Source of the DNA: Oceanitalea sp047302425
GTDB lineage: Bacteria > Actinomycetota > Actinomycetes > Actinomycetales > Actinomycetaceae
Direction: 5' to 3'
Length of the DNA stretch: 64,000 nt
NCBI RefSeq assembly: GCF_047302425.1
Contig: NZ_CP154855.1
Coordinates: 620,001 to 684,000 of the forward strand
Below the pieces are notes generated by a model. The model did not search any database. It saw only the letters and a list, made by a program, of their open reading frames with translations, and was not told the origin of the DNA. The translations under genes were made by a program, and so were the position numbers. This document shows positions 61,606 through 64,000 of this stretch, piece after piece (the first letter of the stretch is position 1; the number at the start of each line of letters is the position of its first letter).

Positions 61606-62468
61606 CCGACCGGATCACCCTGAGCGGGCTGCGCGCCCGCGGCCGCCACGGCGTCCTCGCCGCCGAGCGGGAGCTCGGCCAGGAGTTCAGCGCCGACGTC
61701 GTCCTCCACCTCGACACCCGCGAGGCCGCCGCGGGCGACGACCTCTCCGCGACCGTCAACTACGCGGAGGTCGCCCGCGAGGTCGTCGACGTCCTCGCCG
61801 GGCCGCCCGTCGACCTTGTCGAGACGCTCGCGGCGACCATCGCCGAGCGCGCGCTGGCCCACCCGCGGGTGCTCGCCGTCGACGTCACCGTCCACAAGCC
61901 CCAGGCGCCGGTCCCGGTCCCCTTCGCCGACGTCACCGTCCACGTCCACCGCCGCGCCGACGACGGCGAGCGCGAGGTCGTCCTCGCCCTCGGCGGGAAC
62001 CTCGGGGACGTGCGCGCCACGCTCGCCGGTGCGCTCACCCAGCTCGACCGCCACCCCCGGGTCACCGTCGCCGCCGTCTCCCCGCTGCTGCGGTCGGCGG
62101 CGCTCACGCTGCCCGGTGGCGGGCCGCAGCCGGACTACCTCAACGCCGTCGCCGTCCTGCGCACCGGCCTGCCCCCGCGCGAGCTCCTCGCCCTGTGCCA
62201 GGGCATCGAGCTCGGCAGCGGACGGGTGCGTGGCGAGCGGTGGGGCGCACGGACCCTCGACCTCGACCTCGTCGCGTCCGGGGCGCTGACCTGGCAGGAC
62301 GCCGAGCTCACCCTCCCGCACCCGCGCGCCCACGAGCGCGGCTTCGTGCTCGCCCCCTGGGCGCGGGTGCAGCCCGAGGCGGTGCTGCCGGGCCACGGGC
62401 GCGTCGCCGAGCTCGCGGCCGGGCTCGGACCGGTCGACTGGGTGGCCGAGACCTGGTGGGAGGCCTGA
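61602..62468 (+). CDS. folK: Bifunctional dihydroneopterin aldolase / HPPK (FolB-FolK fusion)
   Basis: This protein of 288 residues joins two folate enzymes. Residues 1-120 are FolB (ITLSGLRARGRHGVLAAE, then VNYAEVA), which makes hydroxymethyldihydropterin. Residues ~125-288 are FolK (ALGGNLGDVRATL, RWGARTLDLDLV, LPHPRAHERGFVL), which adds pyrophosphate to it. The two activities are consecutive, so the fusion makes sense for substrate flow. There is no stop or start codon overlap between the halves, so it is a true fusion. GTG 61602 overlaps the folP stop. Confidence 0.93.
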   Translation: MTDRITLSGLRARGRHGVLAAERELGQEFSADVVLHLDTREAAAGDDLSATVNYAEVAREVVDVLAGPPVDLVETLAATIAERALAHPRVLAVDVTVHKPQAPVPVPFADVTVHVHRRADDGEREVVLALGGNLGDVRATLAGALTQLDRHPRVTVAAVSPLLRSAALTLPGGGPQPDYLNAVAVLRTGLPPRELLALCQGIELGSGRVRGERWGARTLDLDLVASGALTWQDAELTLPHPRAHERGFVLAPWARVQPEAVLPGHGRVAELAAGLGPVDWVAETWWEA

Positions 62469-62923
62469 TGCGGGCCACGCGCTGGCAGACGCTGCTCGCC
62501 ACCGCCGTGATCGTCGGGGCGGTCGCCTACGCCGGGCTCAGCGTGCTCGAGACGCGCAGCGGCACGATCGTGCCGGTGGCCGAGCAGACGTGGCTGGTGC
62601 TCGCCGTCGTCGCCGTCGTCCTCGTGCTCCTCGGCCGCTCGGTGCGGCGGCTCACCGAGGGGCGCACCACCCGCATGGACCACCTGCGCGCGGCCCGCGT
62701 CGCGATGTTCGCCAAGGCCTGCTCGCTGTGCGGGGCGGCCTTCACCGGCTGGTTCGGCGCGCAGGTGGCCGTCGCCTGGACGAACATCTCCGCGCCGGCG
62801 CTGCGTGAGCACGCGGTGTGGTCGGGCGCTGCCGCGGTGGCGGCCCTCGTCCTCCTGGGCGTGGCACTGCTCGTCGAGCACTGGTGCCGCCTGCCCCCGG
62901 AGGACGACGCCGAGCCCGCCTGA
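62468..62923 (+). CDS. DUF3180 family membrane protein
   Basis: This protein has 151 residues and four predicted helices (TLLATAVIVGAVAYAGLSVL, WLVLAVVAVVLVLLG, FAKACSLCGAAFTGWFGAQ and AAVAALVLLGVALLVEHW). It matches DUF3180, found right after folK in many actinobacteria; the function is unknown. A small cysteine pair (KACSLCG) is in the third helix. Its ATG overlaps the folBK stop codon by one base (TGATG). Confidence 0.88.
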   Translation: MRATRWQTLLATAVIVGAVAYAGLSVLETRSGTIVPVAEQTWLVLAVVAVVLVLLGRSVRRLTEGRTTRMDHLRAARVAMFAKACSLCGAAFTGWFGAQVAVAWTNISAPALREHAVWSGAAAVAALVLLGVALLVEHWCRLPPEDDAEPA

Positions 62924-63002
62924 ACGGACGCGGACGGTCCGCCCGGGACGAGGGCCGGGTGTGGGAGGCTGCTCGGTGCTGACCGACCGAGGAGGACCAC
63001 CC

Positions 63003-63518
63003 ATGAGTGACACGCCTGGCTGGCAGGGCGCCGGACGCGACCCCTTCGCGCCCGAGGGCCTCGCCTTCACGCCCGTCTCCCGCGGCCTGACCAAGGTCCG
63101 GCTCATCTCGGTGGCGGTGTGGCTCGGCCTGCCGCTCCTCGCGCTTGTTGTCCTGGCGATCGTCCTGCCCGGCTGGTGGTGGGCCATCCCGATCGGCGTG
63201 CTCCTCCTCCTCGTCGCCTGGCTCGGCTGGCTCGTCCCGCGGCAGGTCCGCTCGATCGGCTACGCCGAGCGCGACGAGGACCTCCTCATCCGCAAGGGCA
63301 TCCTCTTCCGTCACCTCACCGTCGTGCCCTACGGCCGGATGCAGTACGTCGACGTGCAGGCCGGGCCGCTCGACCGGTGGGCCAAGGTCGCCAAGGTCCA
63401 GCTCCACACGGCGTCCGCGGTGACCGACGCGTCGATCCCCGGCCTGCCGCCGGAGGAGGCCGCGCGCCTGCGTGACCGCCTCAGCGAGCGTGGCGAGTCG
63501 AGGCTGGCCGGGCTGTGA
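63003..63518 (+). CDS. PH domain-containing membrane protein (YdbS-like)
   Basis: This protein has 171 residues with two N-terminal helices (ISVAVWLGLPLLALVVLAIVLP without its first residues, and WAIPIGVLLLLVAWLGWLV), then a bacterial PH domain of the YdbS type (RSIGYAERDEDLLIRKGILF, YGRMQYVDVQAGPLDR). ATG 63003 follows GAGGAGGACC. Such pairs (YdbS/YdbT) are membrane-associated with unknown role. It overlaps the next PH-domain gene by 4 nt. Confidence 0.85.
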   Translation: MSDTPGWQGAGRDPFAPEGLAFTPVSRGLTKVRLISVAVWLGLPLLALVVLAIVLPGWWWAIPIGVLLLLVAWLGWLVPRQVRSIGYAERDEDLLIRKGILFRHLTVVPYGRMQYVDVQAGPLDRWAKVAKVQLHTASAVTDASIPGLPPEEAARLRDRLSERGESRLAGL

Positions 63519-64000
63519 GCACCGAGCAGCGGCCCCACCCCGAGGAGCACGTCGACTGGCAGCGTGTCCACAAGGTCACGCCCGTCCTCAACGCGTGGAA
63601 GGTCATCGTCGCGGTCTTCGCGGTGCTCGTCTGGCAGAACACCCAGGCGCTCGGCGAGCTGTGGGAGGAGCGCGAGTCGGTCGACTGGAGCCTCGTCCTC
63701 CTCATCGGGGGAGGGGGCGTCGTCGTGCTCCTCCTCGCCCTCACCGTCTACTCGGTGCTGTCGTGGCGGATGATGCGCTACGCCGTCGGGCGCGACGCCG
63801 TCTTCCTCCACAGCGGCATCCTCTTCCGCCAGCAGCGCCACGCCCGCCTCAACCGCATCCAGGCGGTCGACGTCGTCCAGCCGCTCCTCGCACGGCTCTT
63901 CGGGCTCGCGCAGCTGAAGATCGAGACCGCCGGCGGCGGCGGCTCCTCCGTCGTCCTCGCCTTCCTCAAGGAGGAGGAGGCGCAGCGGCTGCGCCGCGAG
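63515..64000 (+). CDS. PH domain-containing membrane protein (YdbT-like), cut by window edge
   Basis: The first 162 residues are visible and the gene runs past position 64000. It has two helices (AWKVIVAVFAVLVWQNTQ, and LVLLIGGGGVVVLLLALTVYS) and then the PH segment YAVGRDAVFLHSGILFRQ and RLNRIQAVDVVQPLLARLFG. YdbT-type proteins hold two or three PH domains, so most of the protein probably lies outside. GTG 63515 overlaps the previous stop (GTGA), so the pair is co-translated. Confidence 0.84.
   Translation, partial: MSTEQRPHPEEHVDWQRVHKVTPVLNAWKVIVAVFAVLVWQNTQALGELWEERESVDWSLVLLIGGGGVVVLLLALTVYSVLSWRMMRYAVGRDAVFLHSGILFRQQRHARLNRIQAVDVVQPLLARLFGLAQLKIETAGGGGSSVVLAFLKEEEAQRLRRE

Overview
The window is 64 kb of very GC-rich DNA from a Gram-positive actinobacterium. 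Inference from gene content and order points to the order Micrococcales, probably an Ornithinimicrobium/Serinicoccus/Intrasporangiaceae-type organism: GTG starts are frequent, genes are packed with ATGA/GTGA overlaps, and the dacB - zinc metalloprotease - tilS - hpt - ftsH - folE - folP - folBK - DUF3180 - PH-domain block is a classic actinobacterial arrangement, as are GlnR, a ClpC with two Clp-N repeats, a SigK/RskA pair and a class F sortase. About 60 protein genes fill the window. I found no tRNA, rRNA, CRISPR array, insertion sequence or prophage.

Region 1 (1-14.8 kb) is a sugar-acid island. A truncated D-tartrate-dehydratase-like enolase-superfamily gene diverges from an AEC permease. 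Next come two paralogous sugar-binding lipoproteins, two ABC permeases (no ATPase gene), two Gfo/Idh/MocA oxidoreductases (one fused to a PmoA/DUF6807 domain), a dienelactone-type hydrolase, uronate isomerase (uxaC), a tagaturonate epimerase (uxaE) and a LacI regulator. Three matching 16-bp LacI-type sites sit at the oxidoreductase gene, at the divergent fusion/ABC promoter and at the regulator itself, so the island looks like one regulon for uptake and catabolism of hexuronates or their oligomers.

Region 2 (14.9-24.4 kb) starts with a DUF4397 surface protein, a class F sortase with a lipobox, a SigK-like ECF sigma factor and an RskA-like anti-sigma factor; a SigK-type promoter precedes the first gene. 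It continues with the phosphate-uptake operon pstSCAB behind a perfect PHO-box direct repeat, a septum-formation lipoprotein and the global nitrogen regulator glnR.

Region 3 (24.4-38.7 kb) is housekeeping and stress: a nitrobindin-like protein, YgfZ, FUSC, DUF2516, dtd, a macro domain protein, clpC, a cold-shock gene with a terminator-like leader, phhA, a CsbD protein, and a second ECF sigma factor whose upstream sequence is shared with a nearby membrane-protein gene, then a GNAT protein and ppdK.

Region 4 (38.7-51.5 kb) holds a DadA-like oxidase, the methylcitrate operon prpDBC, a large FAD/Fe-S D-2-hydroxyacid dehydrogenase, an uncharacterised RAMA-like protein, a hydrolase and the methionine genes metY-metX with a possible leader peptide. 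Region 5 (51.7-64 kb) is cell wall, nucleotide salvage, proteolysis and folate: an NlpC/P60 hydrolase, ppa, dacB, a zinc metalloprotease, tilS, hpt, ftsH, folE, folP, folBK, a DUF3180 protein and two PH-domain membrane proteins, the last cut by the window edge.
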